From assembly GCA_938003835.1 (NCBI GenBank), contig CALKXJ010000014.1:44770-108769 (forward strand): DNA of 64,000 bases. Reading direction: 5' to 3'. This document shows, in pieces, positions 8,422-17,206 of the stretch; the stretch's first letter is position 1; every line of letters starts with the position of its first letter. The notes below the pieces were generated by a model that saw nothing but the letters and a program-made list of their open reading frames with translations, did no database searches and was not told where the DNA came from. The position numbers and the translations under genes were made by a program. Source of the DNA: an uncultured Bryobacteraceae bacterium. Lineage in GTDB: Bacteria; Acidobacteriota; Terriglobia; Bryobacterales; Bryobacteraceae.

Positions 8422-11199
8422 TCAGGTGAGCACCGCGCGCAAGAACCGCCCCGTGTGGCTGGCCTCGACGCGAGCCACCTGCTCCGGGGCGCCCTGCGCC
8501 ACGATCCGTCCGCCCGCTTCGCCTCCCTCCGGGCCAAGATCGATGATCCAGTCGGCCTGCCGAATCACCTCGAGATTGTGCTCGATCACCAGCACCGAAC
8601 CGCCGCCGGCGATGAGCTGGTCGAAGGCGCGCAGGAGCTTGGCGATGTCGTCAAAATGCAGGCCTGTGGTCGGCTCGTCAAACAGGAACAGCGTGCCCTC
8701 ACAGGAGGCCTGCGCCAGGTGCGCGGCCAGCTTCACCCGCTGCGCCTCGCCGCCCGAGAGCGTCGTGGCCGACTGCCCCAGGCGCAAGTAGCCCAGGCCA
8801 ACGTCCTCGAGCACCTTCAGGCGCGCCGCCAGCCGCGGCGTATCGCTGAAGAACATCCGCGCCTCGTGCACGGTGAGCTGCAAAACCTCGTGAATGTTCA
8901 GCCCCCGGTAGCGCACCTCGAGGATCGCGCTCTTGTAGCGCGTCCCTTTGCACTCCTCGCACACCAGCTCCACGTCGGCCAGAAACTGCATCTCCACGGT
9001 GACCGTGCCGTCGCCCTGGCAGGTCTCGCAGCGCCCGCCCGGTATGTTGAACGAGAAATGGCCGGCAGTGAGGCCGCGCCGCTCGGCCTCCACCGTCGAG
9101 GCGAACAGCTCCCGGATGATGTCGAAGCCCTTGATGTAGGTGATCGGATTCGAGCGCGGCGTGCGGCCGATGGGCGACTGATCGACCAGCACCACGCCCT
9201 TGAGGCGGTCCGCCCCCTCAAGCGCCCGCCAGGTGCGCGCCTCGGCGGCCTCCGCCCAGCCTTCCTCCGCGGGCGCGCCGTTCAGGCGGAGGTGCTCGCT
9301 CAGCGCACGGTAGACGACATCGTGCACCAGCGAGGACTTGCCGCTGCCGGAAACGCCGGTGACCGCCACCATCATCCCGAGCGGGATGTCCACATCGATG
9401 TTCTTGAGGTTATGCGCCCGCGCCCCGCGGATCCGCAGGATGCGCTTCGGATTCACCGGGCGTGGCCGCCGGGGCGGCGCCGTGCGTAACTCCCCGCGCA
9501 AGTAGCGGCCCGTGAGCGAATGGGAGCCGTTGGCGACGAGCGCCTGGTGCGGTCCCTCGAACACTACGCGCCCGCCATTTTCGCCGGCACCCGGCCCGAG
9601 GTCGATGATGTGGTCGGCGGCGCGCATGATGTCGGCGTCGTGCTCCACCACGATGATCGTATTGCCGAGATCGCGCAGCTCCTCGAGGATGCGGATCAGC
9701 CGGAGCGTGTCCCGGCTGTGCAGCCCGATCGAGGGCTCGTCGAGCACATAGCAGGTCCCCACCAGGCGCGAGCCCAGGCTGGTGGCAAGCTGGATCCGCT
9801 GCGCCTCGCCGCCCGAAAGCGTCGCCGAGAGCCGGTCGAGCGTCAGGTAATCGAGCCCGACGTCGTTGAGGAACTTGAGCCGCTGGCGGATCTCGACGAG
9901 AAGCTTCTCGGCGACCGCGCTCTCCTCGGGCTCGAGCGCGAGCGCCTCGAAAAACCGCTGTGCCTCGCCGATGTTCATCCGCACCACCTCGGCCAGCGTT
10001 TTGTCTCCCACCTGTACATAGAGCGCTTCCCGCCGCAGCCGCGCGCCCCGGCATTCCGGACACTCGGCGTAGCCGCGGTAGCGGCTTAAGAAGACGCGCA
10101 CGTGGACCTTGTACTTCTTCTGCTCGATCGCGGCGAAGGCCTCCCGCACCGCCTCTTCGACCAGGGCTTTCTCTTCGGGGCTGAGCTCGATGTAAGGCAC
10201 GTCGAAGCGCACCTTCCCGCGTGCCTGGCGGCGGAAGGCGCTCAAGAAATGCCGGTAGTTGGGCTTCGCCCAGGGATCGACGGCCCCTTCATCGAGCGAC
10301 AGGTACGGATCCGGCACGACCCGCCTCATGTCGTAGTCCACCGTGTTGCCAAAACCCTGGCAGCGCGGGCAGGCGCCGAACGGGCTGTTGAAGCTGAACA
10401 GGCGGGGCTCGGGCTCCGTAAAGGCACGGCCGCACCTCTTGCAGGCGAACTGCTCGCTGAAGCGCAGGCGCCGCCCGGTGAGGGCTTCCTCGAAGATCAC
10501 CTCGCCCGCCTCGCGATAACAGATCTCGGTGGTGTCCACCAGGCGCTGGTGCAGGTCCGGCGAGATGACGATCCGGTCCACCAGCGAATAGAGCGGCTCG
10601 GAGAAATCGACCTCGAGCAGCGACTCCGGCGTCGAAAACTCGAACGTCCGGCCGTTCTGGTACAGCCGGTTGAAGCCCTTCTGGCGCAGCTCGAAAAGCC
10701 GGTCCCGCAGCAGCTTGGTTTCGTTGCCGAGCGCGATGGGAAACAGCGCGTACCAGCGCGAGCCCGCCGGCTCGCCGAGCATCGCCTGCGCCACGTGATC
10801 CACCGTGTCGCGCCGCACGCGCAGGCCGCAATCGGGACAGATGGTGCGCCCGGCGCGCGCCCAGAGCAGCCGCAGGAAATCGTACAGCTCGGTCGAGGTC
10901 GCCACCGTTGAGCGCGGGTTGCGCGTCGTGTTCTTCTGCCGGATGGCCACCGGCGGCGCGATGCCGTCGATCTCGTCCACGTCCGGCTTGCCCACCCGCT
11001 CCAGGAACTGGCGGGCGTAGGCCGAAAGCGACTCCACGTAGCGCCGCTGGCCCTCGGCGTAAATGGTGTCGAAGACCAGCGAGGACTTGCCTGAACCCGA
11101 CACACCCGTGACCACCGTCAGCTTGTTGTGCGGAATCGCCAGCGTGATGTTCTTGAGATTGTGCACCCGCGCGCCGCGGATGACAATGAAATCTTGCAC
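8422..11199 (-). CDS. uvrA: Excinuclease ABC subunit A
   Basis: The 925-residue UvrA dimerises and scans DNA for bulky lesions with UvrB. The first Walker A is at about 32-41 ([10 protein letters not shown]) and a second copy lies near residue 620. Both ABC signatures (TLSGGEAQR) are present, as are the Cys pairs CPDC, CKRC...CPRC and CETC...CEEC that bind zinc. Length and domain order are those of a normal full-length UvrA (about 940 aa). The start is GTG; no clear Shine-Dalgarno sequence is seen. A TATACT box at 11237-11242 on this strand, inside the mutY coding start, could serve as the -10. No LexA-type operator was recognised. Confidence 0.97.
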   Translation of the reverse strand: MQDFIVIRGARVHNLKNITLAIPHNKLTVVTGVSGSGKSSLVFDTIYAEGQRRYVESLSAYARQFLERVGKPDVDEIDGIAPPVAIRQKNTTRNPRSTVATSTELYDFLRLLWARAGRTICPDCGLRVRRDTVDHVAQAMLGEPAGSRWYALFPIALGNETKLLRDRLFELRQKGFNRLYQNGRTFEFSTPESLLEVDFSEPLYSLVDRIVISPDLHQRLVDTTEICYREAGEVIFEEALTGRRLRFSEQFACKRCGRAFTEPEPRLFSFNSPFGACPRCQGFGNTVDYDMRRVVPDPYLSLDEGAVDPWAKPNYRHFLSAFRRQARGKVRFDVPYIELSPEEKALVEEAVREAFAAIEQKKYKVHVRVFLSRYRGYAECPECRGARLRREALYVQVGDKTLAEVVRMNIGEAQRFFEALALEPEESAVAEKLLVEIRQRLKFLNDVGLDYLTLDRLSATLSGGEAQRIQLATSLGSRLVGTCYVLDEPSIGLHSRDTLRLIRILEELRDLGNTIIVVEHDADIMRAADHIIDLGPGAGENGGRVVFEGPHQALVANGSHSLTGRYLRGELRTAPPRRPRPVNPKRILRIRGARAHNLKNIDVDIPLGMMVAVTGVSGSGKSSLVHDVVYRALSEHLRLNGAPAEEGWAEAAEARTWRALEGADRLKGVVLVDQSPIGRTPRSNPITYIKGFDIIRELFASTVEAERRGLTAGHFSFNIPGGRCETCQGDGTVTVEMQFLADVELVCEECKGTRYKSAILEVRYRGLNIHEVLQLTVHEARMFFSDTPRLAARLKVLEDVGLGYLRLGQSATTLSGGEAQRVKLAAHLAQASCEGTLFLFDEPTTGLHFDDIAKLLRAFDQLIAGGGSVLVIEHNLEVIRQADWIIDLGPEGGEAGGRIVAQGAPEQVARVEASHTGRFLRAVLT

Positions 11200-11210
11200 G
11201 GTCGCTACCG

Positions 11211-12278
11211 GTGGTTCGGAAGGGAAGTCCCGAGATTAGTATAGCGCCCGCCCGCAGGGAGGCTCTGCGCCGGCGCCTTCTCGCCTGGTACAGCCAGGCA
11301 AGGCGCGAGCTCCCCTGGCGCGCCACCAGGGACCCCTACCGGATCTGGGTGGCCGAAATCATGCTCCAGCAGACGCGCGTCGCCGCCGTGCTGCCCTATT
11401 ACGAACGCTTTCTCGAGCGCTTTCCTGATCCGGCCTCGCTCGCCGCGGCGCCGCTGGAGGAGGTTCTGGCCGCCTGGGCCGGGCTGGGCTATTATTCCCG
11501 CGCGCGGAACCTGCACCAGGCCGCCCGCCGGATTGCCTCCGCCGGGGCCTTCCCGAGCGATTACGCCTCGCTACGGGCTCTGCCCGGCGTGGGCGCCTAC
11601 ACGGCCGCCGCCGTCGCGAGTATCGCCTTCGGGCTGCCCTACGCCGTCGTCGACGGCAACGTGCTGCGCGTGCTGGCCCGCCTTTCGGCCGACTCTGGCG
11701 ATATCGGAGCCGCCACCACGCGCCGGCGCCTCCAGGCCGTCGCGCAGCAGCTTCTCGATCGCCGGCGGCCCGGCGAGTTCAATCAGGCCCTGATGGAGCT
11801 GGGTGCCACGGTGTGCCTGCCCAGGCGCCCCGCCTGCGCCGCGTGCCCGCTCGAGCGGCTATGCGAAGCCCGGCGGCGGGGCCATGAAACCGAACTTCCG
11901 CGGAAGCGGCGCCCCGGCGCCCCGACGCGCATTACCAAGACCCTGCTCCTCATCGAACGCGGCGGCAGGATCCTGCTTCGCAAGCGCCACGCCGGCCGCC
12001 TAGCGGGCTTCTGGGAGTTGCCCGAAGCAGGAGAACTGCCCGGGGCACGGCTTGTGCGCCAGTGCGGCGAATTCCGCCACGCCATCACTAGCCATGACTA
12101 CCGGCTGAGGGTGGTCGAGGCGGACCCGGCGCAGGTGCCCGACGGCTTTCGCTGGATCCCAAGAGCGCGCCTCCCCACGCTGCCCCTGGCGACCACGGCG
12201 AGGAAAGCCCTCGCACTCTGCGCCCACGCCGCTCAGGCTCGCACCTCGGAAAAGGTCAGCCGCCAGTCGCCTTGCTGA
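11211..12278 (+). CDS. mutY: A/G-specific adenine DNA glycosylase MutY
   Basis: This 355-residue protein removes adenine mispaired with 8-oxoguanine. It has the catalytic glutamate E49 in AEIMLQQT, a helix-hairpin-helix at about 124-131 (LPGVGAYT) and the catalytic aspartate D148 in [12 protein letters not shown]. The [4Fe-4S] ligands Cys202, Cys209, Cys212 and Cys218 have the standard C-x6-C-x2-C-x5-C spacing. A C-terminal NUDIX-like 8-oxoG recognition domain follows (from about 238). The GTG at 11211 is the only upstream start that keeps the N-terminal helix; it is 11 bp from the divergent uvrA start. Its last 46 bp overlap the convergent heparinase-like gene. Confidence 0.95.
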   Translation: MVRKGSPEISIAPARREALRRRLLAWYSQARRELPWRATRDPYRIWVAEIMLQQTRVAAVLPYYERFLERFPDPASLAAAPLEEVLAAWAGLGYYSRARNLHQAARRIASAGAFPSDYASLRALPGVGAYTAAAVASIAFGLPYAVVDGNVLRVLARLSADSGDIGAATTRRRLQAVAQQLLDRRRPGEFNQALMELGATVCLPRRPACAACPLERLCEARRRGHETELPRKRRPGAPTRITKTLLLIERGGRILLRKRHAGRLAGFWELPEAGELPGARLVRQCGEFRHAITSHDYRLRVVEADPAQVPDGFRWIPRARLPTLPLATTARKALALCAHAAQARTSEKVSRQSPC

Positions 12279-14173
12279 GCCGGTGCCACGGCGGCGAACA
12301 GGATCCGGTAGATCCGCTCACCCCAGATCGCGCGGAGCCGCGCGTCGTCGACCTTGACCTCTTCGACGCTCGCCTCGAGCATACCCGGCTCATAACGCGC
12401 CGCCACCCGCTCGAGCAGCAGAAAGCCGGGAGCCTCTTTCCGCACCGCGCGCGGCGTAACCAGCGTGAGCCTCAGCTGGCGCGGCGGCCGCGCCATCCGG
12501 TAATGCTCCTCGAGGCGCACCTCGTTGGCCCGACGGTCAAAGACCAGCCTCCGCCGCCAGCTTTCGAGAGCCGCCTCCGGCGGGTAGGCGCCGGCAATGT
12601 CGAGGCTGAACTCGACCGCCTCTTCCGCGGCCCGGTAGCTCACCTCGCGCGCGGCGAACTTCCGTCCGGGCGCCTGCATGATGCCGTCGATGGTGGGCAG
12701 ATTGTGCCAGGCCGACTGCATCGTCCAGATCTCGTAGCGTTGCGGGCTGAACGTCTTGGCGGTGTAGGTCTCGACGCCGATGTCGATGATGACCGGTTCG
12801 CCAGCGGCGTAGAGAATGAAGTTGCCGACATCATTGTGATTGTGGCTCTCGGCGTTGTGCCCGCCCTTGGCCGCCAGATACAGACCTTCGGGCGAGCCCG
12901 TCTTGAGCCGGGCCGCCATCAGCTGAACGGCCGGCAGCCAGACGTCGCCGAGGAGCGGCTGGCCGGCCGGCGCCCCGCGCAGCTCTTCGGCGTTGAACAG
13001 CGCCGGAAGTTGCCGCCCGATATCGCCCCGCGCCGTGTAGCCCTTAAGGCCTGCGCCCGCAAAATGTGCGCCGAGCAACTGCATGCCCCGGTCGCCGATC
13101 CGCCTGCCGTAGCGGAAAACCAGGTCGCCGTCGGGGCGGATCTTCGCCGAGGCGTCGGCAAAGTTGATGAACCAGTCCTCGTAGATGTGGGCGCGCACGA
13201 TGTAGCGGCCCATCTCGCGCACCAGGGGATCGGCGTAGAGATCGATGGCGCCGGCACTCGCCGAGCGCACCAGCTCCAGGCAGTCGAACAGCGAAGCGCC
13301 CGCACGGCCCCAGTAGCCGGGCCCTTCGTCGCAGCCGCCGTCTTCGGGATAGTTGTCGAGAAACCGGTCCAGGCTTTGGAGGCTCTTGTGCACCATGCGC
13401 CGGCGGCGCTCTTCGTCCGGCTCGAGAAGCAGGTTCGCCGCCAGCCAGTTCGAGTTGATCCACGGCGTCCAGTTATTGAGCGAACGGCGCGGCCCGCCGG
13501 GACCCAGGCCCATCCACCAGAAGTCCTCACGCTGCTCGCACGGGGTGAGCACGCGCCGGTCCACTTCGAGTAGGATGCGGCGGCGTAGCAGGGGCGAAAG
13601 AGCCTCAAGTTCGGCTCCGAGGAGATAGTCGGTCCAAGCAAGCAGGGCAGCGGTCTCGGCCGCGAACAGATCCACGGTCGGCTCGGCGACGTCGGGCAGC
13701 CCGGCGCCGGCCCGTTGCATGTTCAGGTGCGCGGGCGAGCCCCAGTAGCTCTCCTCCGCCGTCAGCCAAATGCCGTCGGCGATGGCGTCGAGGAACCGGC
13801 CCTTGTGCTCGGCGCACTCGGCCAGCACCAGAGCGCGGAGCTTTCCCCGGCGGCGGGCGCGCGCCGAGTCGGCCCGTGCCCGGTCGCCCGTGCGGACGAA
13901 GTCGAGGAACCAGCTTGCCGGCAGCGCCGGCCACTCCGCGGCGAGCTCGCGCTCCCCTTCGGCGATGAGGGCCTCGCGCACGTCGGCGGGCAAGCCCTCC
14001 CACCCCGCCCGGTCCGAGGCGCGCGGGTAAGGCTGCCATTCGCGGCGCGGCAGAAGGACCGCAGCCAGTCTTTCGAGCGTGTAGGTTCCGCTCAGCCGGT
14101 TGCCTGCCGCCACAGCCAGAACGGGTGCCGCCGCCGAGGTGGCAAGAAAACTTCTGCGGTCGAGCTCGGGCAT
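12233..14173 (-). CDS. Tat-exported heparinase II/III-like polysaccharide lyase
   Basis: The 646-residue protein begins with a twin-arginine signal (DRRSFLATSAAA). An alpha/alpha toroid follows, then a beta-sandwich with the family hallmark SHNHNDVGNF at about 435-445. This matches heparinase II/III-type lyases that cleave uronic-acid polysaccharides by beta-elimination; the true substrate is unknown. The ATG at 14171-14173 lies in the 3' arm of a perfect 15-bp inverted repeat. A TAAGAT box sits 6 nt before it. The gene is 42 bp behind the P460 gene in the same direction. Its 3' end overlaps mutY tail to tail. Confidence 0.85.
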   Translation of the reverse strand: MPELDRRSFLATSAAAPVLAVAAGNRLSGTYTLERLAAVLLPRREWQPYPRASDRAGWEGLPADVREALIAEGERELAAEWPALPASWFLDFVRTGDRARADSARARRRGKLRALVLAECAEHKGRFLDAIADGIWLTAEESYWGSPAHLNMQRAGAGLPDVAEPTVDLFAAETAALLAWTDYLLGAELEALSPLLRRRILLEVDRRVLTPCEQREDFWWMGLGPGGPRRSLNNWTPWINSNWLAANLLLEPDEERRRRMVHKSLQSLDRFLDNYPEDGGCDEGPGYWGRAGASLFDCLELVRSASAGAIDLYADPLVREMGRYIVRAHIYEDWFINFADASAKIRPDGDLVFRYGRRIGDRGMQLLGAHFAGAGLKGYTARGDIGRQLPALFNAEELRGAPAGQPLLGDVWLPAVQLMAARLKTGSPEGLYLAAKGGHNAESHNHNDVGNFILYAAGEPVIIDIGVETYTAKTFSPQRYEIWTMQSAWHNLPTIDGIMQAPGRKFAAREVSYRAAEEAVEFSLDIAGAYPPEAALESWRRRLVFDRRANEVRLEEHYRMARPPRQLRLTLVTPRAVRKEAPGFLLLERVAARYEPGMLEASVEEVKVDDARLRAIWGERIYRILFAAVAPAQQGDWRLTFSEVRA

Positions 14174-14209
14174 GCCTTCATCTTAGTCTCCCGGAGGCAT
14201 GCCCGAGCT
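14163..14209 (-). promoter_or_regulatory. Perfect 15-bp inverted repeat spanning the heparinase-like start codon
   Basis: Arms are 14163-14177 and 14195-14209 (AGCTCGGGCATGCCT and its exact reverse complement), with a 17-nt loop. In the minus-strand mRNA the ATG and codons 2-4 form the 3' arm. The loop holds a GGGAGA site and the TAAGAT -10-like box (14180-14185). The 5' arm also contains an ATG that opens a five-codon mini-ORF ending at TAA in the loop. The element lies 7 bp after the stop of the upstream P460 gene. There is no T-run. Same architecture as 5627-5678. Confidence 0.8.
14180..14185 (-). promoter_or_regulatory. -10-like box TAAGAT, leaderless start of heparinase-like gene
   Basis: TAAGAT on the minus strand ends 6 nt before the ATG, so transcription from it would begin at or next to the start codon. 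No -35 match is visible. Confidence 0.4.
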
Positions 14210-14215
14210 GCGCTC

Positions 14216-14677
14216 TCAGTCGCGAAGGGCGCTGAAGACGTAGCTTTTCTCTTTCTGCCCGGCGTGGCAGTTGAAGCAGGCGGTGGCGGCATTGGCGCCG
14301 ACGGCGCGGTCGGTCTTCGAATCCCCTTTGAAACCCTCGAAACCCCAGCCGCCCGTCTGGCTGTAGCGCCTGGCGTCCCGGTGCATGACGCCCACCACCT
14401 TGCGCGGCCCCTCCACCAGCGCGTTGCCGTCGCGCACCGCCTCGAGCAGGTCGAAGACGATGACGGCCCCGTCGGCCCAGTTGCCCGTCCGGTAGCCCGC
14501 CACCGCCTTCTCGTTGGCGTAGATGTGATGGATGCCGCCGAAGGACTCATAAAGCGGGTGGCCTTTTTCGATCACCATGCTCTTGACGTGGCGCCAGGCG
14601 CGGTAGCCCTCCGGATAGGGGACCTCGGCGGCGCCGGCCGCCAGAGCCAACAGGAGCAGCGCCAAAGGAAATCGCAT
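14216..14677 (-). CDS. Cytochrome P460 family protein, exported c-type heme protein
   Basis: The 153-residue product has a signal peptide (1-17), the block MHRDARRYSQTGGWGFEGF typical of the cytochrome P460 domain, and a single heme c site C134-F-N-C137-H138 near the C-terminus. Characterised P460 proteins oxidise hydroxylamine or bind NO in the periplasm; here that role is only inferred from family. The start is set by the GGGAGG site just upstream; a longer in-frame extension would run across the operator and is not credible. It is divergent from a MarR regulator and shares a control region with it (14696-14759). The heparinase-like gene follows 42 bp downstream. Confidence 0.85.
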   Translation of the reverse strand: MRFPLALLLLALAAGAAEVPYPEGYRAWRHVKSMVIEKGHPLYESFGGIHHIYANEKAVAGYRTGNWADGAVIVFDLLEAVRDGNALVEGPRKVVGVMHRDARRYSQTGGWGFEGFKGDSKTDRAVGANAATACFNCHAGQKEKSYVFSALRD

Positions 14678-14695
14678 TGGGAACCTCCCGAATTT

Positions 14696-14714
14696 TAGTA
14701 TCGACACGATACTA
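14696..14714. promoter_or_regulatory. Palindromic operator between P460 and marR genes
   Basis: TAGTATCG-ACA-CGATACTA: perfect 8-bp arms with a 3-nt centre. It covers the -10 box of the P460 promoter (14709-14714) and the predicted start point. A matching half-site CGATACC lies at 14751-14757 in the -10 region of the marR promoter. This fits a dimeric MarR protein that represses both genes. Confidence 0.7.
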
Positions 14715-14737
14715 TCGAAATCCAGCCCCCTTGTCAA
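14709..14737 (-). promoter_or_regulatory. Promoter of cytochrome P460 gene
   Basis: On the minus strand: TTGACA (perfect, plus-strand 14732-14737), 17-nt spacer, TAGTAT (14709-14714). The predicted start is near 14702, which leaves a 25-nt leader containing the GGGAGG ribosome-binding site. Confidence 0.65.
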
Positions 14738-14759
14738 GACCGTTTGCATTCGATACCAT
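14731..14759 (+). promoter_or_regulatory. Promoter of marR gene, -35 shared with the P460 promoter
   Basis: TTGTCA (14731-14736), 17-nt spacer, TACCAT (14754-14759). The -35 box overlaps the -35 of the opposite promoter because TTGTCAA reads as TTGACAA on the other strand. The -10 ends 6 nt before the GTG start, so the transcript is probably leaderless. Confidence 0.55.
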
Positions 14760-14765
14760 CGTCCT

Positions 14766-15308
14766 GTGACCGCTCCCCTCTGGTTCGACCTGCTCGAGCG
14801 CCTCGCCGCCGTCCTCGACGAGGAGTTGCGCCGCGCCGGCGCCTCCGCCGGCCTCAACGCCTCCCAGGTGGCCGTGCTGCGGTACCTCAGCAAGGCCAAC
14901 CAGTACAGCAACACCCCCTCGGCGGTGGCCGCCTATTTCGGTCTGACCAAAGGAACCGTCTCGCAGACTCTGCTCGCGCTCACGCGCGGCGGCTGGCTGC
15001 GCCGCTCCCCGGACGCCCGCGACCGCCGCGTCGTCCGGCTGGCACTCACCCGCCGGGGCGAAGCGCTCATCCGGCGCCTCGCCGGCCGCATCGCTGCCGT
15101 CGGCGTGCCCGAGGACCTGGCGCCGCACCTGGAGCGCCTGCTCCGAAACTGGCAGCAGGCGCGGGGAGGGTTGAGCTTCGGCCTCTGCCGCAGCTGCCGC
15201 TACTTCCTCACCCTGGAGGAGGACCGTTTTCAGTGCGGCCTAACCGGCGAGCGGCTCCTGATGCCTCAGCCGCTCAAGATCTGCCGCGAGCACGCACCGG
15301 CCGCCTGA
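14766..15308 (+). CDS. MarR family transcriptional regulator with C-terminal Cys4 tail
   Basis: The 180-residue protein has a winged helix-turn-helix: helix 2-3 region VAVLRYLSKANQYSNTPSAV, recognition segment LTKGTVSQTLLALTRGGWL and wing DARDRRVVRLALT. This is the MarR pattern. Beyond the usual MarR length it has a tail with Cys141, Cys144, Cys157 and Cys173 (C-x2-C-x12-C-x15-C), consistent with a zinc or iron-sulphur site. The start is GTG 6 nt after a -10 box, with no Shine-Dalgarno. It is divergent from cytochrome P460; the palindrome at 14696-14714 is its likely operator. I infer redox or nitrogen-oxide sensing; this is not proven by sequence. Confidence 0.88.
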   Translation: MTAPLWFDLLERLAAVLDEELRRAGASAGLNASQVAVLRYLSKANQYSNTPSAVAAYFGLTKGTVSQTLLALTRGGWLRRSPDARDRRVVRLALTRRGEALIRRLAGRIAAVGVPEDLAPHLERLLRNWQQARGGLSFGLCRSCRYFLTLEEDRFQCGLTGERLLMPQPLKICREHAPAA

Positions 15309-15317
15309 GGCGCGTTC

Positions 15318-16001
15318 TCATGGCCGGCGCCGCCGGAACCGCTTGCGGAACAGAAAGGCCAGGTTATGGAAACCGTCGCGCCAGGGGTTGAGCTTGACCT
15401 CGCCCAGCCGCGACGAGTATTGAATCGAGATCTCGGCGAAGCGCACGCGCGGGTTGCGGATCGCCTCGATCTTGATCTCCTCGGAGAAGGCCATGCCGTC
15501 GGAGATCAATTCCATGTCCTCGAGAATCGAGCGCCGGAAGACCCACATGCCCGACTGCGAGTCGCGCACCCAGCGGAAAAACAACAGCGACATGACGAGC
15601 GACAGCACCAGGTTGCCCACCTTGTGCTTGAAGCTCATGGCCTTGGGGTCGCGAACCGGGAAGCGCGAGGCGTTCAGAAAATCGACCTCCAGATGCAGGA
15701 ACGCTTCGAGCAGGTAGGAGATGGCATCGACCGGGTAGCTGTGGTCGCCGTCGAGCGTGACGATGATGTCGCCCCGCGCCTGCCGGAATCCCCGCTTGTA
15801 GCTGCGCCCGTAGCCGCGCACCTCTTCGCGGATCACCTGGGCGCCGAAGCTCCGGGCCACCTCCGAGGTGCGGTCCGTCGAGGCATTGTCCACCACAATC
15901 ACCTCGTCGACGAAGTCCGGCATCCGGCGCAGCACCTGCTCGATTCCCTGCTCCTCGTTGAGGCAGGGAATGATGACCGTGATGCTGTGCCCCTTGTACA
16001 A
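15318..16001 (-). CDS. Family 2 glycosyltransferase (DPM1-like)
   Basis: The 227-residue protein has a GT-A fold: VIIPCLNEEQGIEQVL at the N-terminus, VVDNASTDRT, and the DxD-type motif TLDGDHSYP that binds the nucleotide-sugar metal. A hydrophobic stretch (about 128-142) resembles a membrane-associating segment as in polyprenyl-phosphate sugar transferases. It probably transfers a sugar to a lipid carrier or envelope glycan; the substrate is unknown. The start TTG at 16001 is preceded by TAGAAT six nt upstream, and no ribosome-binding site is seen. It is divergent from the small exported protein at 16053. Confidence 0.85.
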   Translation of the reverse strand: MYKGHSITVIIPCLNEEQGIEQVLRRMPDFVDEVIVVDNASTDRTSEVARSFGAQVIREEVRGYGRSYKRGFRQARGDIIVTLDGDHSYPVDAISYLLEAFLHLEVDFLNASRFPVRDPKAMSFKHKVGNLVLSLVMSLLFFRWVRDSQSGMWVFRRSILEDMELISDGMAFSEEIKIEAIRNPRVRFAEISIQYSSRLGEVKLNPWRDGFHNLAFLFRKRFRRRRP

Positions 16002-16007
16002 GTTGCT

Positions 16008-16013
16008 ATTCTA
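16008..16013 (-). promoter_or_regulatory. -10 box TAGAAT, leaderless start of GT2 gene
   Basis: TAGAAT on the minus strand ends 6 nt before the TTG start codon at 16001. No -35 is evident. This is one of the recurring -10-next-to-start arrangements in the window. Confidence 0.45.
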
Positions 16014-16041
16014 GACCGTCTTTCCTGCGGACCTGGGCGTC

Positions 16042-16047
16042 TATAGT
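16042..16047 (+). promoter_or_regulatory. -10 box TATAGT before the exported protein at 16053
   Basis: TATAGT ends 5 nt before GTG 16053 and 11 nt before ATG 16059. No Shine-Dalgarno sequence fits in the gap, apart from GGAGAG which overlaps the predicted start point. Confidence 0.4.
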
Positions 16048-16052
16048 GGAGA

Positions 16053-16586
16053 GTGGAAATGCAAGGAGCAACGGGCAAGCCGATTCTCGCCGTGGCGGCG
16101 CTCATTCTGGGCGCTCTCCAGGCTGCCGAATCTGGTCAGGTCCGCGCCGTGTATCTGCTCCCCATGGCCAACGGCTTCGACCAGTACCTGGCCCATCAAC
16201 TCACCGCCCAGGGCGTCCTCCAGGTGGTCACCGATCCGGAACGCGCCGATGCGGTGCTCACCGACCAGATCGGGCCGGCCTTTGAGCGGCGCCTCCAGGA
16301 GCTGTTTCCGCGCGAAAAGCAGACGCCCTCGGCCGGCGAGAGCGAGAAGGAAAAAGAGAGCGCCGAGGCCGCCGAAGCCCGCGCGGAATCCGACCGCCAG
16401 CGCGCCGCCGTCGGCGTCGTCTCTTCCTTCGGCCGCGGCCGAGGCAATGTTTTCCTGGTCGGCCTCGCTTCGCGCGAGGTCCTTTGGAGCCTTCACCAGC
16501 CGCCGAAAAACTTCACCCCCCGCGAACTCGACCGGGCCGCGGCAAAGGTCGCCGCGAAACTGAAGGCGACCCTGAGCGGCAAGTAA
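16053..16586 (+). CDS. Small exported protein of unknown function
   Basis: A 177-residue product with a signal peptide (about 1-27). A conserved-looking N-terminal block reads like VYLLPMANGFDQYLAHQL. A highly charged Glu/Ala/Arg-rich segment (about 95-125) follows, then a C-terminal block with VGVVSSFGRGRGNVFLV. The pattern suggests a periplasmic or lipoprotein-like factor that evaluates short paralogous strands, but no family is recognised. GTG 16053 or ATG 16059 could be the start. It is divergent from GT2 and convergent with bactofilin. Confidence 0.7.
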   Translation: MEMQGATGKPILAVAALILGALQAAESGQVRAVYLLPMANGFDQYLAHQLTAQGVLQVVTDPERADAVLTDQIGPAFERRLQELFPREKQTPSAGESEKEKESAEAAEARAESDRQRAAVGVVSSFGRGRGNVFLVGLASREVLWSLHQPPKNFTPRELDRAAAKVAAKLKATLSGK

Positions 16587-16609
16587 AAACTACGCTCTCG
16601 CGCCCCGGC

Positions 16610-17206
16610 TCAGCCCGAGCTTTTTCCCGATGCCGTTGCTCCGCCGGCCTGCTGCGGAGGCGAGGCGGGACGCGACGGCCCTCCTTGAGGCGCAGGAGCC
16701 GCCGGCTGTGGGGCGGCCGCGGGCGGCTGCGGCGCGGCGGGCTTTGGCACCGGTGCGGGAGCGGGCCGCACGATGTCGATGCTCCCTTTAAAGAACGCGC
16801 CATCCTCGATCGAGATCGTCGCGCTCTTCAGGTTCCCCACCAGGTTGGCATCCTTGCGGATGGTGATCTTCTCGCGCGCCTGGATGTCGCCGCGCACCGA
16901 ACCCAGCACGTCGACCTCGCGCGCCTTGATATCCGCATGGACCTTGCCCGTCTTGCCGATCACGAACCTGTTCTCCGGCAGCTCGATGCTGCCCTCGATC
17001 TCGCCGTCCAGCCACAGGTCCTCTTGCGCGAAGATCTGACCTTTCACCAGCACCGAAGGACCGATGCGGGCCTCGACCTTGGGTGGCGCCGGCGCCACGC
17101 GCGGGGGCGGCGCGGGTTCGGAGACCGGTGCGGGTGCGACGCCCGTGCGTCCGGTCGGCTCGGGAATCTGCTCACTGGGCATATCTTCTTTTCTTCTCTT
17201 CCACAT
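16610..17206 (-). CDS. Bactofilin (polymer-forming cytoskeletal protein)
   Basis: The 198-residue protein starts with MWKRRKE and a Pro-rich N-terminal tail. The bactofilin beta-helix core spans about 48-145: alternating short strands such as LVKGQIFAQEDLWLDGEIEGSIELPENR and DIKAREVDVLGSVRGDIQARE (given in part). A long Pro/Ala-rich C-terminal tail follows. Bactofilins polymerise without nucleotides and scaffold envelope enzymes. An AGGAAA site precedes the ATG. The Pro-rich tails are typical membrane- or partner-targeting extensions. Confidence 0.92.
   Translation of the reverse strand: MWKRRKEDMPSEQIPEPTGRTGVAPAPVSEPAPPPRVAPAPPKVEARIGPSVLVKGQIFAQEDLWLDGEIEGSIELPENRFVIGKTGKVHADIKAREVDVLGSVRGDIQAREKITIRKDANLVGNLKSATISIEDGAFFKGSIDIVRPAPAPVPKPAAPQPPAAAPQPAAPAPQGGPSRPASPPQQAGGATASGKSSG

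Noticed and set aside
14678..14914. Longer in-frame start for the P460 protein
   Set aside because: It would run through the operator, both promoters and the marR coding start, and would hide the signal peptide that follows the real ribosome-binding site.
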